This document shows, in pieces, positions 1 to 11,829 of a stretch of 64,000 nt of DNA. Origin of the DNA: Gerris lacustris. Lineage: Eukaryota > Arthropoda > Insecta > Hemiptera > Gerridae. The stretch spans positions 16,469,394 to 16,533,393 of the forward strand of contig OX578280.1 of NCBI GenBank assembly GCA_951217055.1, in the 5' to 3' direction. Position 1 is the stretch's first letter; every line of letters starts with the position of its first letter. The translations under genes and the position numbers were made by a program. A model generated the notes under the pieces. That model saw nothing but the letters and a program-made list of their open reading frames with translations, was not told the DNA's origin and made no database searches.

Positions 1-279
1 TTGTCTTAATAGTAATTTAGATTAAGGAATATATGCTACTCCGTACAATGATCCTTAGTCAAAATAACTATTAACACTAAGGGATATAGGGGGGTGCTAA
101 AGTAAAAAAGATTGAAGATTGGTTTCCCCAGATAGTACTGGAAGTAGGGAGTGCGAGAAAAGATAACTAATTTGACAGTTGCTCCGAAATAAACCAGAAC
201 TATTAAATTACTACTACTATTAAACTACTAAAATCAAGTATCGTACACTGATACGATGTTACAGTAGTACTAGTGGTAC

Positions 280-790
280 AGTAAAGTTGTTTTTTAAAAT
301 GTTTAGGGATTTTATTTTATTTCACTTCCAAGGTAACGGAAGCTATGTGATCGTTCTGAAGAACGATAAATTTTTAGGTCTCCGATTTCAAAAATTCCAA
401 GACAGAAATCCGATTCAGACATCAGGGATCATTTTTGGTTCCATGTCTGCCTGTCGGTCATTCAATTTTTGCGAACCAACGTATCTTAAAAACTACATGC
501 CCAATTTTAATGAAATTTGGGTGGTAGGTCATGAGTCATGAGTAGCCCATTGTTGGTCCCATATAAGTTTCAACCTTCTGCGCCTATTTGTTTCTCTCCA
601 ACATGCGCACAAACATACATTTATTTACACCTATAGCTTCTAAAGTACTTGTCTGATTTGAATGAAATTTTTATAGTTTATCCAAAGTAGCCCGCAGAGA
701 GCCCCAGATTACTTTGAACCGTCTGCGCTCTTTAACTTTTGCTTAAATGATACTTTAATTCAAGTAAAAAATCAAAACAGTTTTGACAGA
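280..790 (+). repeat. Dispersed repeat R1, half copy
   Basis: Sequence from about 340 to 730 recurs at 39950-40400 on the same strand, and inverted at 40500-40885 and 63050-63510. Shared landmarks are a block reading like 'CCGATTTCAAAAATTCCAAG', a phrase around 'GCGAACCAAC' and a distal 'GTCTGCGCTCTTTAA' block. The 84-codon open frame inside is not conserved between copies and I do not treat it as a gene. The 40-kb copy carries both arms as a foldback, so this is probably one arm of a foldback element. Confidence 0.6.
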
Positions 791-1479
791 TTAAAAAATG
801 AGGGGAAACAATTAAACAAATTAGACAATAATGGCTTATAACAGCATAAAATCAAAAAGTATGTGATAGCATATGTGAGGAATCTATGTGCCACACCAAT
901 TGGCAGTCCACTTTCTCAAGTATTTATAGTGGTTAAACGTTAAAATTCAAAACCTACAATATAGGATAATAATAAATATCCTTTAGGATTGATTATCTCT
1001 GCCTTTAATCAAGTTTGGCTATCCGTACTTCAATAATTGGGCGAAATATGTACTATTTTATTTTGATTTTTGGCCATAATATAATGTTCAGTTGACAAAC
1101 TTAGTAATAAACCATATGCTTTCTATGATATTACTGTATGATTATGATTTAGGTGAACGCGATACACAAAATTTCAACGTTTAATAGTTATATGAAATAC
1201 CGGTTGTACAGTTAACGGTACTGGTAATGGTTCGTATTGTAATAAAAATTATGAACAAGAACCAGGTAATACATATGCATTACATGTATTTATTAAAGAA
1301 GGTGTAAAACAAAATAATAATTATAATAATAATAAGGAATAAATTAGCCAAGTATGTGCTTTTAGGTCACACAAAGGGTCCGTAGGCAATCTAACAAATA
1401 GGACGAATTCATTATCCAGCATAATCAGCCCTGAGATAACTTTGAATAATTTATTATCTATATAATATATAAAACTAAG

Positions 1480-2195
1480 AGTGACAGTGACTGACTTCCC
1501 ATTGACATAGAGTTTTGAAATTTGGTACATAGATAGTGTACCATAAATAGAAAAGTGTGGCCATTTTGATTTCGATATATGGCTACCATTTTGAATTATA
1601 GCCGCCATCTTGGATTTATTCACATTCTATTATCTCAGCTTCAAGTGGACCTAGTGATCTGAAATTTGGTACATAGACTTATGGTAGCTAAAAAAAGAAA
1701 ATTAAAGGTACTTTCACTTCAACATATGGCCGCCATATTGAATTATAACCACCATCTTGGATTTAATAACACTATTATCAGCTTCCAGTGCACACATACA
1801 GAACTGAAATTTGGTACATAGACTAGTGGTAGCTAAAGAAGAAAATAAAAGGTACTTTCACTTCAACATATGGCTGCCATATTGAATTATAACCACCATC
1901 TTGGATTTTAAAAACACTATTATCTCAGCTTCAAGTGGACCTAGAGATCTGAAATTTGGTACATAGACTTATAGCAGCTAAAGAAGAAAATTGAAGGTAC
2001 TTTCACTTCAACATATGGCCGCTATATTGAATTATAGCCACTATCTTGGATTTAATCACACACTATTATCTTAGCTTCCAGTGCACATACAGATTTGAAA
2101 TTTGGTACATAGCCTAATTGGTAGCTAAAGAAGAAAATTAAAGGTACTATCATTTCAACATATGGCTGCCATCTTGGATTTATCAAATTATAAAG
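1480..2195. repeat. Tandem array, about 145-bp unit, five copies
   Basis: The phrase GAAATTTGGTACATAG recurs at about 1516, 1661, 1806, 1951 and 2097, a spacing of 145-146 bp. Each unit also carries 'CATATGGCYGCCAT' and 'CACCATCTTGGATTT' segments. Units have diverged by substitutions and a few small indels. A 100-codon minus-strand frame runs through the first unit and looks like chance. Confidence 0.85.
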
Positions 2196-2682
2196 TATAA
2201 AGTATTATATTTAATGAAAAGGCCAACTCAATAAACAAATATGATAGCATAGTAAACAAATAGGTATAGAATAGTAATAATACAGCCTCTGATTCCTAGC
2301 ATGAACCCTGCGTGAAGTGCGGGGCGAATTCTAGTAACCTTATAACGTCAAAAAGTTCTTTGATAAATAAACGAGAATTATTTTATAAGATGAGGATTTC
2401 TTTTTAAATTCTTCACTACAATATCGTTTTGTGTACTGCATAACTAATAACAGAAAATATTGTGTTTCAAACAGGTTGTATTGTCCTACAAAGTTGTGAA
2501 AACATATAATACAATAACTCTCAGCCATCAGGCCTATTATAGTCTTAAAATTAAAGCTATCTATGGACGTGTTTCAATGATAATTTGGGAATGCACCACA
2601 CTTAATACTTTTTCTGGTTGGTTATTGCCGAGCATCCCAGAGGAAATTATTTAAAAATACCATTTAACTACAGAATAATAAA

Positions 2683-3583
2683 CAGGTCAAGTGTGTGCTA
2701 GTCAGCACACAGCGAGGGTCCGTAGGCCACACTATATAGTGTTTAACTGTAAAGTGTATTAACAGTGTTTTTTTATAATGCTAAAAAGCTTACTTTGAAC
2801 CATTCTAAGGGTCTGATGTTCTCAAAGCACACTCTGATAAAGTATTTTTTTGCCATTGAACCGGACTACAACCATATAAATACATCGAAAAGACCATAAT
2901 TATAAAAAAACGAATTTTGTCAATAAAAATAAAATAAGATTTTTTTCGAAATTTCCAAAAGTATTTTTACTTTTGGTCGAAGAATGTTCAGGAATTTTTT
3001 CAGATTTTTTGCACTTCACATAAGCGAGATAGAGGGGGGGGGGGGACACGTTTCACACCCACTTCAAACTTGCCTACGCTCGCCCTATCAAAGTTATAAC
3101 CAAAGAATTATATACTTTTGTAATCAGCTCGACGTACCCTTTCATATGATACCCCTCACGGTGTCGAAAAAAAATAAAAAAATGTTAACCTTTAAGTTTT
3201 TTTACCCTAATTTTCTTAAAAAACATTTTTTTTAAGTCGCTATATTTTTAAAAGATGTGGGTCGCCCTATCAAAGTTATAACCAAAGAATTATATACTTT
3301 TGTAATCAGCTCGACGTACCCTTTCATATGATACCCCTCACGGTGTCGAAAAAAAATAAAAAAATGTTAACCTTTAAGTTTTTTTACCCTAATTTTCTTA
3401 AAAAACATTTTTTTTAAGTCGCTATATTTTTAAAAGATGTGGGTAGGTACAAGACACATACATGCCAAATTTCAAAGTGATCGGACGAAAGGTGTAGCCG
3501 TGATAGCACGCGAGAGGACGGACGGACAGACACACGCAGGAAAATATAAGGGTCAATGGTTTTGCCTACGGACCCTAATAAAA
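2683..3583 (+). mobile_element. TIR repeat family G, copy 1 (non-autonomous)
   Basis: The left end carries the palindrome GTGTGCTAGTCAGCACAC followed by AGGGTCCGTAGGC. The right end carries the complement GCCTACGGACCCT. The same structure recurs at 30580-31323 (plus) and 25919-26487 (minus), and a left-end fragment lies near 1340-1400. No conserved open frame is seen. This copy has grown by a tandem duplication described separately. Confidence 0.65.
3081..3444. repeat. 182-bp direct tandem duplication
   Basis: A unit starting CGCCCTATCAAAGTTATAAC runs 3081-3262 and is repeated at 3263-3444, apparently without a mismatch. The other two copies of the host element (30580-31323 and 25919-26487) have this segment once. 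It is therefore a local recent duplication inside this copy, or an assembly artefact. Confidence 0.9.
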
Positions 3584-3589
3584 ACAGTT

Positions 3590-4305
3590 AATAGGTTTAA
3601 ACAAAGAAATATTTTCTTCATCAATTTAAATTATTATTTATACAGGGTATCTCTTTTAAAAAAAAAGAAAATAACAATAGTAATTTTATGTATTTAAAAT
3701 CAACCAATAACAATTTAAATAATAAATAATCCTCTGATATTTCAGATATTAAGAAAAAAACAATAATTTTATTTCTTTTTTTTTTATACACTATCACATA
3801 ATAAAGCTTTATGTACAATAAGAAAATACATAAGTTACCTTAACAAAAATGAACACAATATCATTCCTTAAACAAATTTATTTTTTTGTTTGTAAAAGAG
3901 ATTAATTAAAATTCAAATCTTCACAAATTATGTTAGGACTTCAATTGAAATGTACTAAATTTTATTTATTTTTACAATATTTATGTTAAAATTCTAAAAA
4001 AAAAAAATAACAAAAATAATTCTTCTTAAAATTAAAAAAAAAAAAACTCAATTTATTACTTTGAGGAAATTAGTTTTTAAAACAAAAAGTGAACTGATCC
4101 TATTTATATTACAAATATGATCTTGAGCGTAGAAGAAACATTAAATTTTTTTTTTTTTCTAGATCGATAGTACTTTCATAGAAGTCTGTTAAATATTAGT
4201 CCAAGAATTGAAAATAATATAATGTTAACTAAAGGTTAGTTAAGAGGATTTCATAATACAAAAGAAATTGTCACAACCTATAAATAAATTATTATGTATA
4301 AAGCA
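3590..4305. other. AT-rich DNA without recognised features
   Basis: Homopolymer A and T runs and short AT-rich words dominate. I see no splice-bounded open frame, RNA gene or terminal repeat here. Confidence 0.5.
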
Positions 4306-4308
4306 AGT

Positions 4309-4738
4309 AAAGTAGGACCCCTGTTAATCCGGAACCCTCGATAATCCGGACGATCCTTCACAGCGAATGCAAGAGCCCTCAACAATAAAAATTATACAGC
4401 AAAATACTTCTTACGATCATTTTCGCTGACCCAGTGCACAATGAAAACTTTGATGCACTGAAAAATGTAAATTTAATACAATCTAGCTAATAGTTAGAAA
4501 ATTATAGGAATGTACAAATATGTAAGTTCTTTCACATACATATGAAATTACATATTACGTTCATATTGTACAGTTAATTTATCCATACTTATGTAAATAT
4601 GAATGCAGTACCTATGCATACAAGTTTTTATAGTGTTTTAAGTTATTTCTTTAAAAACCTCGTTAATCCAGAAATCCCACTAAATTGGACGACGTCCCTG
4701 TGCCTGAATTCGTCCAGATTAACGGGATCCTACAGTAT
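4309..4738. mobile_element. Possible pogo/Tc1-type TIR element
   Basis: The left end reads AGTAGGACCCCTGTTAATCC. The right end reads as its imperfect complement, GATTAACGGGATCCTACAGTA, giving an inverted pair of about 20 bp with mismatches. The overall design resembles the CAGTA-ended elements elsewhere in the window, but the target duplication is unclear. The 98-codon open frame inside (4599-4895) has no recognisable transposase motif. Confidence 0.4.
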
Positions 4739-5500
4739 AAAACAACATGTTCAGGTTATTTTTCTTTTCAGCCTGATAAATACAACATCCGATCGTTTCA
4801 AAACAGAAAGCCACTTTACACATCAATTCAATGGCATCATCATTAGATTGACTCCAATTTCAGAGTTGACTTCCTTTGAAAATTTTAACCCTTAGTTTGA
4901 AATATAAGAGGATCACCAGAAGTGGAGAAGGTCAGCGTCAAAGCAGACTCAAATTCGGTGAGCATACCCTTCCACCATAATTATATAGCACCTCTACTAA
5001 CTAGTACTGAGAACTTATCTTATCTGCTCTTAACTGAGCTTATCTGAATCCTATTTGATTAGTTTAAGTACAAACAGTATAAAGTTCCTCCTGAACATAG
5101 TTATTAAAAAAATAACTCAAAATCAAATTTTCCTGTCATCACCACAACAGCATGTGGAAGGAAATCAAGAACTAATACATGTAAACCAAATGATTACCGT
5201 AATAATTTAATAAGAGGAAGAGGTAATATGAAAAATTTGAGATAACTCATACTAATATTAATAATTAAAAAAATATATAAGTAATTTTAACAAATTTTAT
5301 ACATGAGAAAAAAACATTAACATCAGTCGGTTAATTAATATCAAATCTTACACCTACATTAATATCTTAATAACTTATTTAAGACTATAAATCAATGAGA
5401 TCATTAGTATGGAACATGTAAGGAACTAAAACTAAGCATAAGATTATTGCTGGTTTTTGGACTTTTGATTCAAGAGAGAGCACCTTATACACTTATTACA

Positions 5501-5700
5501 ATTAGTTTTAACTTGACAGCACACGAAAATTGAAAAAATGTGGAGGGGAGCCAATCAGAGAACTTGATTTTTAATTCAAGAAGGTCGGGCCAACTTGGAA
5601 ATTAAAAATGTCACTGGCCCCACCCCTCCAAAAGGCATAGTGGCTTTATTTCTTTTCTCATATAGGTTGGTCAATCTGAGTGTCAAAAGTTAATACTAAT
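5501..5700. mobile_element. MITE family M1, copy 1
   Basis: The 200-bp element has inverted ends (ATTAGTTTTAACTTGACAG on the left, complement of TCTGAGTGTCAAAAGTTAAT on the right). It shares an internal block containing GAGCCAATCAGAG and CCCCACCCCTCC with the copy at 50206-50412. Partial relatives occur near 47360-47470 and inside 27361-27637. Confidence 0.65.
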
Positions 5701-6001
5701 TGTAAAAAGAGTATAAAATAGAATAACATTTTTTCCCTTTACTATCAAATATGATTTGATAACTAAAAACACCTACTTATTCTGTAAAGCATGGAAAAGA
5801 ATACTCTTATTTTTGCTTAAGATTTTTAATTTTTAAGTATAGTAAAACGATCATTTAAACTTATGATTTTCTCCAGAATTTAAATAAATTAGTGTCCCCT
5901 TGAACATTTTTAATGAATTATAAAAAATTGTCCCTCTTAATTTTACATATTTTTTTACAAACTTATTCTAAAAATATTCATTTTTAACAGTAAAGAAGGT
6001 A

Positions 6002-6418
6002 CAGTAGAATCTCTCTTAACCGAAATACCGTTTAAACCGGAACGATCGTAAATCGGTAAAAAAACAAAACGATCACATAAATTCCGTTATCTTCGGTTAG
6101 CTTGGAAACAAAAAGATATTATGATAGCTCATATTTGTTTAATTTTATAGCAATACTTTTTACAAACAGAATTACGCTACACAAATAGAAAGAAAGATAG
6201 AAGATTTTTACAAAAACCAGTAGGCCTACTGGGAATAATGGTTGTTAAAATGGGTATACATAAGTGTATGTACATGCATATGTCCGTAAATAAAAAATGT
6301 ATATAATATGTCTTATGACACCTTTAGCTTTAAAAATGACCCATTATTTATTCACCGAAATTATGGTTATCCCAAATCACTCCTGCTCCTTTTATTTTGG
6401 TTAACAGAGGTTCTACTG
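6002..6418. mobile_element. Pogo-like MITE with TA target duplication
   Basis: The left end CAGTAGAATCTCTCTTAACC pairs with right end GGTTAACAGAGGTTCTACTG, and TA lies on both sides. This fits the Tc1/mariner-pogo superfamily. An internal 103-codon frame crossing the right end shows no transposase signature, so it is non-autonomous. Confidence 0.75.
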
Positions 6419-7252
6419 TATATGCATTACATTATTAATAATTATCAACTATTAACCTATTATTGTTTCAAAAGTATAACAGAAATTGTATTTTATATTT
6501 ACATATTTAGTACGAAGTTTTATCTTTTTGGAGTGGCTAATAATGACAAACAAATCATTTTATTTTTCACACTTAATTTTTCCCCTTCCTATCACAAGAC
6601 CTTGAGGTTTCTTATATAAAACCACAAAAGATAGGCTGTTTTCAATTGTAAAAGTAATTGAGTAAATTGAATTCATTGTACAGGAAAATACTTAGTATAT
6701 AAGATATAAGTGTTTGTTACACTCTCACATAGATTATAAGATTGTAATTATTAATAAAAAAAAATGTATTAATCTATGTATTTAAAATAAATAATACCTG
6801 AAAGACGAGTTGTTACAGAATTTAAAATTGAGTAATGGCACAAATAACTAGATCACAATTTTTAAACATTTTTTGCTTTAGAAAAAAAAAAAACGTCTTT
6901 TTTTAAGAAGATAATATGCATTTTTGTAATCTATTATTATGTTGGTTAACCACAAATTGGGTAACAGTAGGGTACTCTTTAAGAGTACTTCAGTAAATAA
7001 TGTGTAGAAAAAATTAAATTACACGGGATTCATTTTAAAGTTATAAAAACTGTTGAGTGAATATTCCGGAAGATGAAGAATACTCATAAGTCCACTCTTG
7101 AGTGTCAACTACACTAACTCTCATGTGAGATAAACCACTCTGAAAAAAAAATTAAAAATATAATAAGCAAAAGATAATTTATGAATGGGAAATAAGATGA
7201 TGTTAATTAGTAACATTTCATCAAAATATTCCGAAGATATAATGATCTAGAT

Positions 7253-7340
7253 CAGTGGTTCTCGAACTTTCCTTTCTTTTTACTACGCCCTTTTAAAAAC
7301 GGGATTCTTTTTGCAGCCACCCAACCCTAATTAGTAAAAT
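7253..7340 (+). mobile_element. hAT-like terminal fragment
   Basis: CAGTGGTTCTCGAACTTTCC followed by a 'cgcccttttaaaa' stretch resembles the 5' end common to many hAT MITEs. I could not find the matching right end, so this is probably a fragment. Confidence 0.3.
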
Positions 7341-7410
7341 CAGGTAGTTTAAAAAAATCAGATAAATACAGAAGATACTAGATAAATACGAGGACATCAG
7401 GCAACAGATG

Positions 7411-7653
7411 GAGGCTGAGCAATCAGTTATTGAAAGGATTGAGGAGTGTTCTCTTTGGTGGTATGGGTACGTCCAAAGGATGGGAGAAGAAAGATGGCCT
7501 CACCGGATATTGCATTGGTCGCCGCCTACTTGAAGGAAACAAGGATGTCCAAGAGCAACCTAGAGATGAGGTGTGGTCAGAGCGATGAGAGCCCGCAACT
7601 TACAGGATGAACACTGTTTAGATCGTGTTGCGTGGAGGATGGGAATAAGGTAA
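7411..7653 (+). pseudogene. Decayed LINE ORF2 C-terminal fragment
   Basis: Frame 1 from 7411 reads through a peptide containing WWYGYVQRMGEERWP, then ILHWSPPT, then after stop codons AMRARNLQDEHCLDRVAWRMG. This block (a 'WYGHVxRM' phrase followed by a basic stretch and a D-RVAWR motif) is typical of the region after the reverse transcriptase domain in insect non-LTR retrotransposons. Three in-frame stops interrupt it before the final TAA at 7651. It is a dead relic; the clade cannot be assigned. Confidence 0.7.
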
Positions 7654-7834
7654 CTGCTGCTAAGTGGAGAAGCCCTCAAAAGTAAAAAAAGATAAATACA
7701 GTCGGACACAATTGATGGTTCCAGAAAAAAAATTGTTATAGAGAATTTTTTTTTTTTTAGAGAAAGAGGTGGTCCAATTACATATTCCATTAATTTGATT
7801 TCAATGCGGCTGATTTACACAAGGAAAGATAAAA

Positions 7835-8987
7835 GGTACTTCTTTAGATTGTTACTCCCCTATGGTTTTTTTTAGAATATAAACAGATATGATAACACTG
7901 TTCTGCAAAAATAGCTTCAGAATGAAAATGTCCTTTTCTGAAGTATTTTTGTATGCTGAATCGGAATCTGAAGTCAAAATTTCTCCTATACGTACTAAGT
8001 TCGGAAAAATTGGGTAACATTTTCAAAATTGTCTAAAAATTTCATAAAAAAAAATATATTGGGCATTTGAATATCTTCAAACCACGAAGAACAAGTCTCA
8101 AGTAAAAAAAAAAATCTGCTGTCCTTACTTTTTTAAGAAAATTGAAAAATAAGAAACAAAGAAATTGATTTTTCCTCATATTGAGTCTGTATTTATATTA
8201 CTTTTTCAGTTACATCACAATTGTTTTGTGACTTTTTCTGATTTTTGACCGAGGGGGGAGGGCACACAAGAAACATTTGGGGGGGGGGGGGGGGGGGGGG
8301 AGAGAATATTGTATTTCAGCATATCATATTTAATTGAAAAAATTACAAATAAGTTGTGGTTTTTCCCAATACTGTATTATTCCCCCTCAATGTTTCTTGT
8401 ACCCCCCTCGGTCACATATATTATAATGTCAGAAAAAAGTCACAAAACATTTGTTATATAGGTAACTGAAAAAGTAATAGAAATTCAATCATTCAATACA
8501 ATCAAAAATCTATTTCTATGCTTCTTATCTTTCAATTATCATAAAAAAGTAAGGTCAGCAGATATATATATATATTTTTTTTTACGAAATTGTTTTGGGC
8601 GAAAAATTGGGTCGAAAACCTCCAAAAACACAATTTTTCCGAACTTAAAGCTTATTTTGCGGGAAAACTGTACATATAGGAGAAATTTTGACTTCAGATT
8701 CGGATTGAGCAACTTTGAAAACATAGAGTTCAGAAAACATTTTCTTGGAGCCCGAAAGTTCATTAAATTTTGCAGTACAGTGTAATTTATGCATTCCTTC
8801 GTCTAAAGAACTGCTAAGAAAGAGGAATGTTTAATCCAATGTACTTTGGGACAAAGGAATATCAAACTTCTGTTTTCATAAGGGGTGTAATAGTCTAAAG
8901 AAGAACATTCCGAAGCACCTTCTTTAGATTGTTACTCCCGTCTGTTTTTTTATTAGGGGAGTAACAGTCTATGATCTAAGAAGTGCC
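7835..8987. mobile_element. MITE family M2, copy with nested foldback
   Basis: Both ends carry the family terminus GGTACTTCTTTAGATTGTTA (inverted and diverged on the right). The complete 230-240-bp copies are at 34809-35049 and 61402-61634. Here the element is split by about 800 bp of a different foldback. Confidence 0.7.
7923..8744. mobile_element. Long imperfect foldback nested in M2
   Basis: The arms mirror each other around a poly-G tract near 8280-8300. For example TCTGAAGTCAAAATTTCTCC at about 7968 pairs with GGAGAAATTTTGACTTCAGA near 8680, and 'GACCGAGGGGGGAGG' near 8248 pairs with 'CCCCCCTCGGTC' near 8402. The 60- and 74-codon frames within are arm sequence, not genes. Confidence 0.75.
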
Positions 8988-8999
8988 AGTTAATTTTAT

Positions 9000-9500
9000 A
9001 ATCAAGTGTATTTAGGTATATGACTATAATAGGTTACTCAATACAGTAATAAATTTTAAAATTGCTACTTTAAAATAAGATTAAAAATTCATAATAAATA
9101 AGCAATTAACAAAAGCCAACGAGGTCTAATGTGATAAGACTATTCTCCTAACACTTCTGTTCAGTAAATTATTTTAATTGATCTAAACTTATGTAATGTG
9201 CATTGTAAAAAAAAAAAAAAACATGCAAAACATCATGCCATTAAGAAGGAATACTCTACTTATAGATTTATTGAAGTTTGATTAATAATAATAATTATTA
9301 ATAACTTTCATACAAATAAATTTAAAATATTGGTGAGGCAAAACTTAACAAGCTATCTTAAATACACTTAGTGTGTTATCTCAGAACTTAGATTTGTGAT
9401 GAAATTGATTTTCTAATTGAGTCTTTGATTTATGTACACTAAAGTCAACAGAAAATGGCTCAACAGTTGCACAGATGACAGAACAGGAGACTTTAAAAAA
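9000..9500 (-). repeat. Inverted duplicate of 54530-55010
   Basis: Read on the minus strand, this stretch matches 54530-55010 on the plus strand over about 480 bp with many substitutions. Matches include TCTCCTGTTCTGTCATCTGTG, a GGCAAAACTTAACAAGCT word and a homopolymer tract of about 15 bases. The two copies lie about 45 kb apart in opposite orientation. They may be retrocopies, an old duplication or a low-copy mobile element. Confidence 0.65.
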
Positions 9501-9717
9501 AAACAAAAAAAAAAAAAACAACAGTTTAAAGTGGTCAAGTGTCCCATTCAACGCTTCTTCTAATTCAGGAACGTACGTAGGTGGTAGTTTTAAATAATAC
9601 ACAATGAGATTACACAATTTAAAAGTAAATCTTTTAAAATATTTGTTGTTGGGATCCTCTGCGGATACAAACACAAGCGGGCTTGGTAGGCCCTTGTAAG
9701 AGGGTTCTGCCTGAGAC
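9381..9717 (-). CDS. Candidate exon or retrocopy fragment, unknown protein
   Basis: A good acceptor (pyrimidine-rich tract, then TGTGTCTCAG) precedes an open frame starting AEPSYKGLPSPLVFVSAEDP. About 64 well-mixed residues follow, including a KLPPTYVPELEEALNG segment. The frame then enters a run of T's and continues to a TGA at 9381. The part after the T-run is shared with the copy at 54.5 kb, where it is broken in this frame. The T-run may have shifted the frame. The start is phase 0, compatible with the exon at 13347-13454, but there is no evidence that they join. I do not recognise the protein. Confidence 0.3.
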
Positions 9718-10110
9718 ACAAGGAAAAGAGCGGCTGAGTGCTAGAAGAGTGTGCTTAGATCCAACAGGCAGTAGCTTTAGCACAGCATGGATCCACAGTA
9801 GATCCAAACATGTTCAATGGCTTAAAGGACTTAAGTGTTTCAAAACATATTAAACCATCAAAATAGAATTTTCATACAATCCAATACTACTCTCCATCTC
9901 TCTATACTTGTTGAAGGTATGAGTAATTTAAAAACATTTAACTTTGATAGGACTATTGACAATGGATCAATTACAATACTGCTTCTTCTATTAGTTAATC
10001 AAGCTAATGCACATAAATAGATTTAGAAGAAGCTAACTTAACTTTACAACGAAATTAGAAAAGATTTTCTAGACAAATATGTGAATGCTCTACAGTTGAA
10101 AGTAGTAATA

Positions 10111-10524
10111 CAGTAGAACCTCGCTTACACGACCCTCAATAACACGACAACCTTGATTACAAGTGCTTATTTTTAAATCCCCTTGAGATTGCCATAACAC
10201 ATAATGTTAAATTAACCTCTATAACGCGACTAACCAAACTCTATTATCCAAACAACCTCTATAACACGGATTTTTTCCAATTCACAACGCATCTCAGAAC
10301 CTCTATAACAAGTCGTTTTGAGAAATCAACCTCAATAACGCGTCTCTATACAGGAATGGGTTGACCTTGAACAAGTCTAGACTTGAAAACCCCGCCCATT
10401 AACCTCGATAACATGACTGATAGCCAAAATAACCTTGATAACAAGACCCTCAGCAAAAAGAGCACCTCGATAACAAGATTGTTTCCCTAATCCCCTAGAG
10501 ACACGTCTTATCGAGGTTCTACTG
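10111..10524. mobile_element. Pogo-like MITE, TA target duplication
   Basis: The ends are CAGTAGAACCTCGCTTACAC and TTATCGAGGTTCTACTG, flanked by TA on both sides. The interior is a degenerate series of 'CCTCxATAACACGAC' phrases. A second copy of the same subfamily is at 59377-59712. Confidence 0.85.
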
Positions 10525-10720
10525 TATTACTTTTTACAACGATCGAAAAAGGATACGTATTAAAGCTAAAAATAAACTAGAAGCTAAAAAGGAGGAATTA
10601 TTTGTCATGCAAAATAAGAAGTTGAAAATTTAAAATCAGCTTTGTCATTACACGTGCAATATTAAATAGACAACTTACAATTTTTGTTTTGTTATATAGA
10701 TGAATTTAAATGTTCCACGT

Positions 10721-10726
10721 TTTATT
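10721..10726 (-). terminator. AATAAA polyadenylation signal
   Basis: The hexamer AATAAA on the minus strand overlaps the stop codon of the preceding exon. The 3' UTR would then be very short. The assignment depends on that exon being real. Confidence 0.4.
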
Positions 10727-10901
10727 AAAAATATTTTTTAGTATCAACTTTGAAGTTGAATTTTAAATATTCATCGAACATTTTTAAAAACTGTACGTCG
10801 ATTTGATCGAAAGAATTCAGAGTGTTTTCTGAATCCGGATGGATTGATAAATTAAGAGGTTGGGACTGAAATGAATTAAACATCTTTCCCTTCTTTTCTT
10901 T
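10725..10901 (-). CDS. Candidate terminal coding exon (exon C)
   Basis: The minus strand shows a T-rich tract and the acceptor GGATTGCAG. An open frame of 58 residues follows, starting KEKKGKMFNS, passing SIHPDSENTLNSF and FLKMFDEYLKF, and ending DTKKYF-stop. The stop overlaps a polyadenylation signal (TAATAAA, AATAAA at 10726-10721). The start is phase 0, matching the phase-0 donor of the exon at 13454-13347. No domain is recognised. It is lysine-rich at the start and acidic/aromatic at the end. Either the last exon of an unidentified gene or an alternative 3' end of the 23-29 kb gene. Confidence 0.55.
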   Translation of the reverse strand, partial: KEKKGKMFNSFQSQPLNLSIHPDSENTLNSFDQIDVQFLKMFDEYLKFNFKVDTKKYF

Positions 10902-11194
10902 CTGCAATCCGAACAAAAAAATGTTATAAGGAAAATGGAGAATTGTTCGATAATCGAAATAAGCCTAAGAAAATATAATAAATACAAAAAATAATCAATT
11001 TTAATAGACCAATAGATAGCTCAAGCAAAAAAGTGTCTGACTAACATCAAACTAGAATTTTGTGAATAAGATAATTTTTGGTGCCTTTTAAGAATACATG
11101 AAGGGATATGTTCATCTGAGGGACATAGCTTGGTAATAGGCGTTTGAAACTAAAGACAAACAGGTGGAAAGCTGCCATGTCCTGTCAACTATGG

Positions 11195-11774
11195 TAGTCC
11201 ACAGGCCACCGTAAGAAGTGAGTCGCTGATTGATAAAGTTTTTTAACCTTATGGAATCGCTTATTTATGCCTTGTCCACCGATGAATTGGGTATATGGCA
11301 ACTGGGCGCTGGGCCATTTATTTTTGTTGACATGCCAAACTTGCCCTTCTGCGGGAACATTGAAAAGAGATGGATAAAGTTTCGATTTTCATAGGATCGT
11401 TTAATTAAATTATTTCAAAAACAGTGGTAAAGGTGGCCACCGATACGAGTGGGCCATTATCTTTTCAACGTCCCCGCAGAGCGATATGTTTTGGGCGGTG
11501 GCCACCCCAAACGGCCCACTTTTATCGGTGGCCACCTTTACCACTGTTTTTGAAATAATTTAATTAAACGATCCTGTGAAAATCAAAACTTTATCTCTCT
11601 CTTTTCAATGTTCCTGCAGAAGGGCAAGTTTGGCATGTCAACAAAAAAGAAATGGCCCAGCGCCCAGTTACCATTTACCCAATTCATCGGTGGACAAGGC
11701 ATAAATAAGCGATTCCATAAGGTAAGAAAACTTTATCAATCAGCGACTCACTTCTTATGGTGGCCTGTGGACTA
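11195..11774. mobile_element. Foldback nested in F1
   Basis: This 580-bp near-palindrome has ends TAGTCCACAGGCCACC and GGTGGCCTGTGGACTA. The arms pair over nearly their full length, with centre near 11485 (GGTGGCCACC motifs on both sides). Its termini start TAGTCCA, like the F1 host element, which suggests a related transposition machinery. A 65-codon frame on one arm is not a gene. Confidence 0.8.
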
Positions 11775-11829
11775 TGGTAAACAATGTGATTTTCATGATT
11801 TCTAAGTATAAAATTAGTTAGAGACCAAA

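Noticed and set aside
4920..4965. Possible small plus-strand exon (VEKVSVKADSNS) with GTGAGC donor
   Set aside because: The acceptor has no pyrimidine tract and no compatible exon lies nearby.
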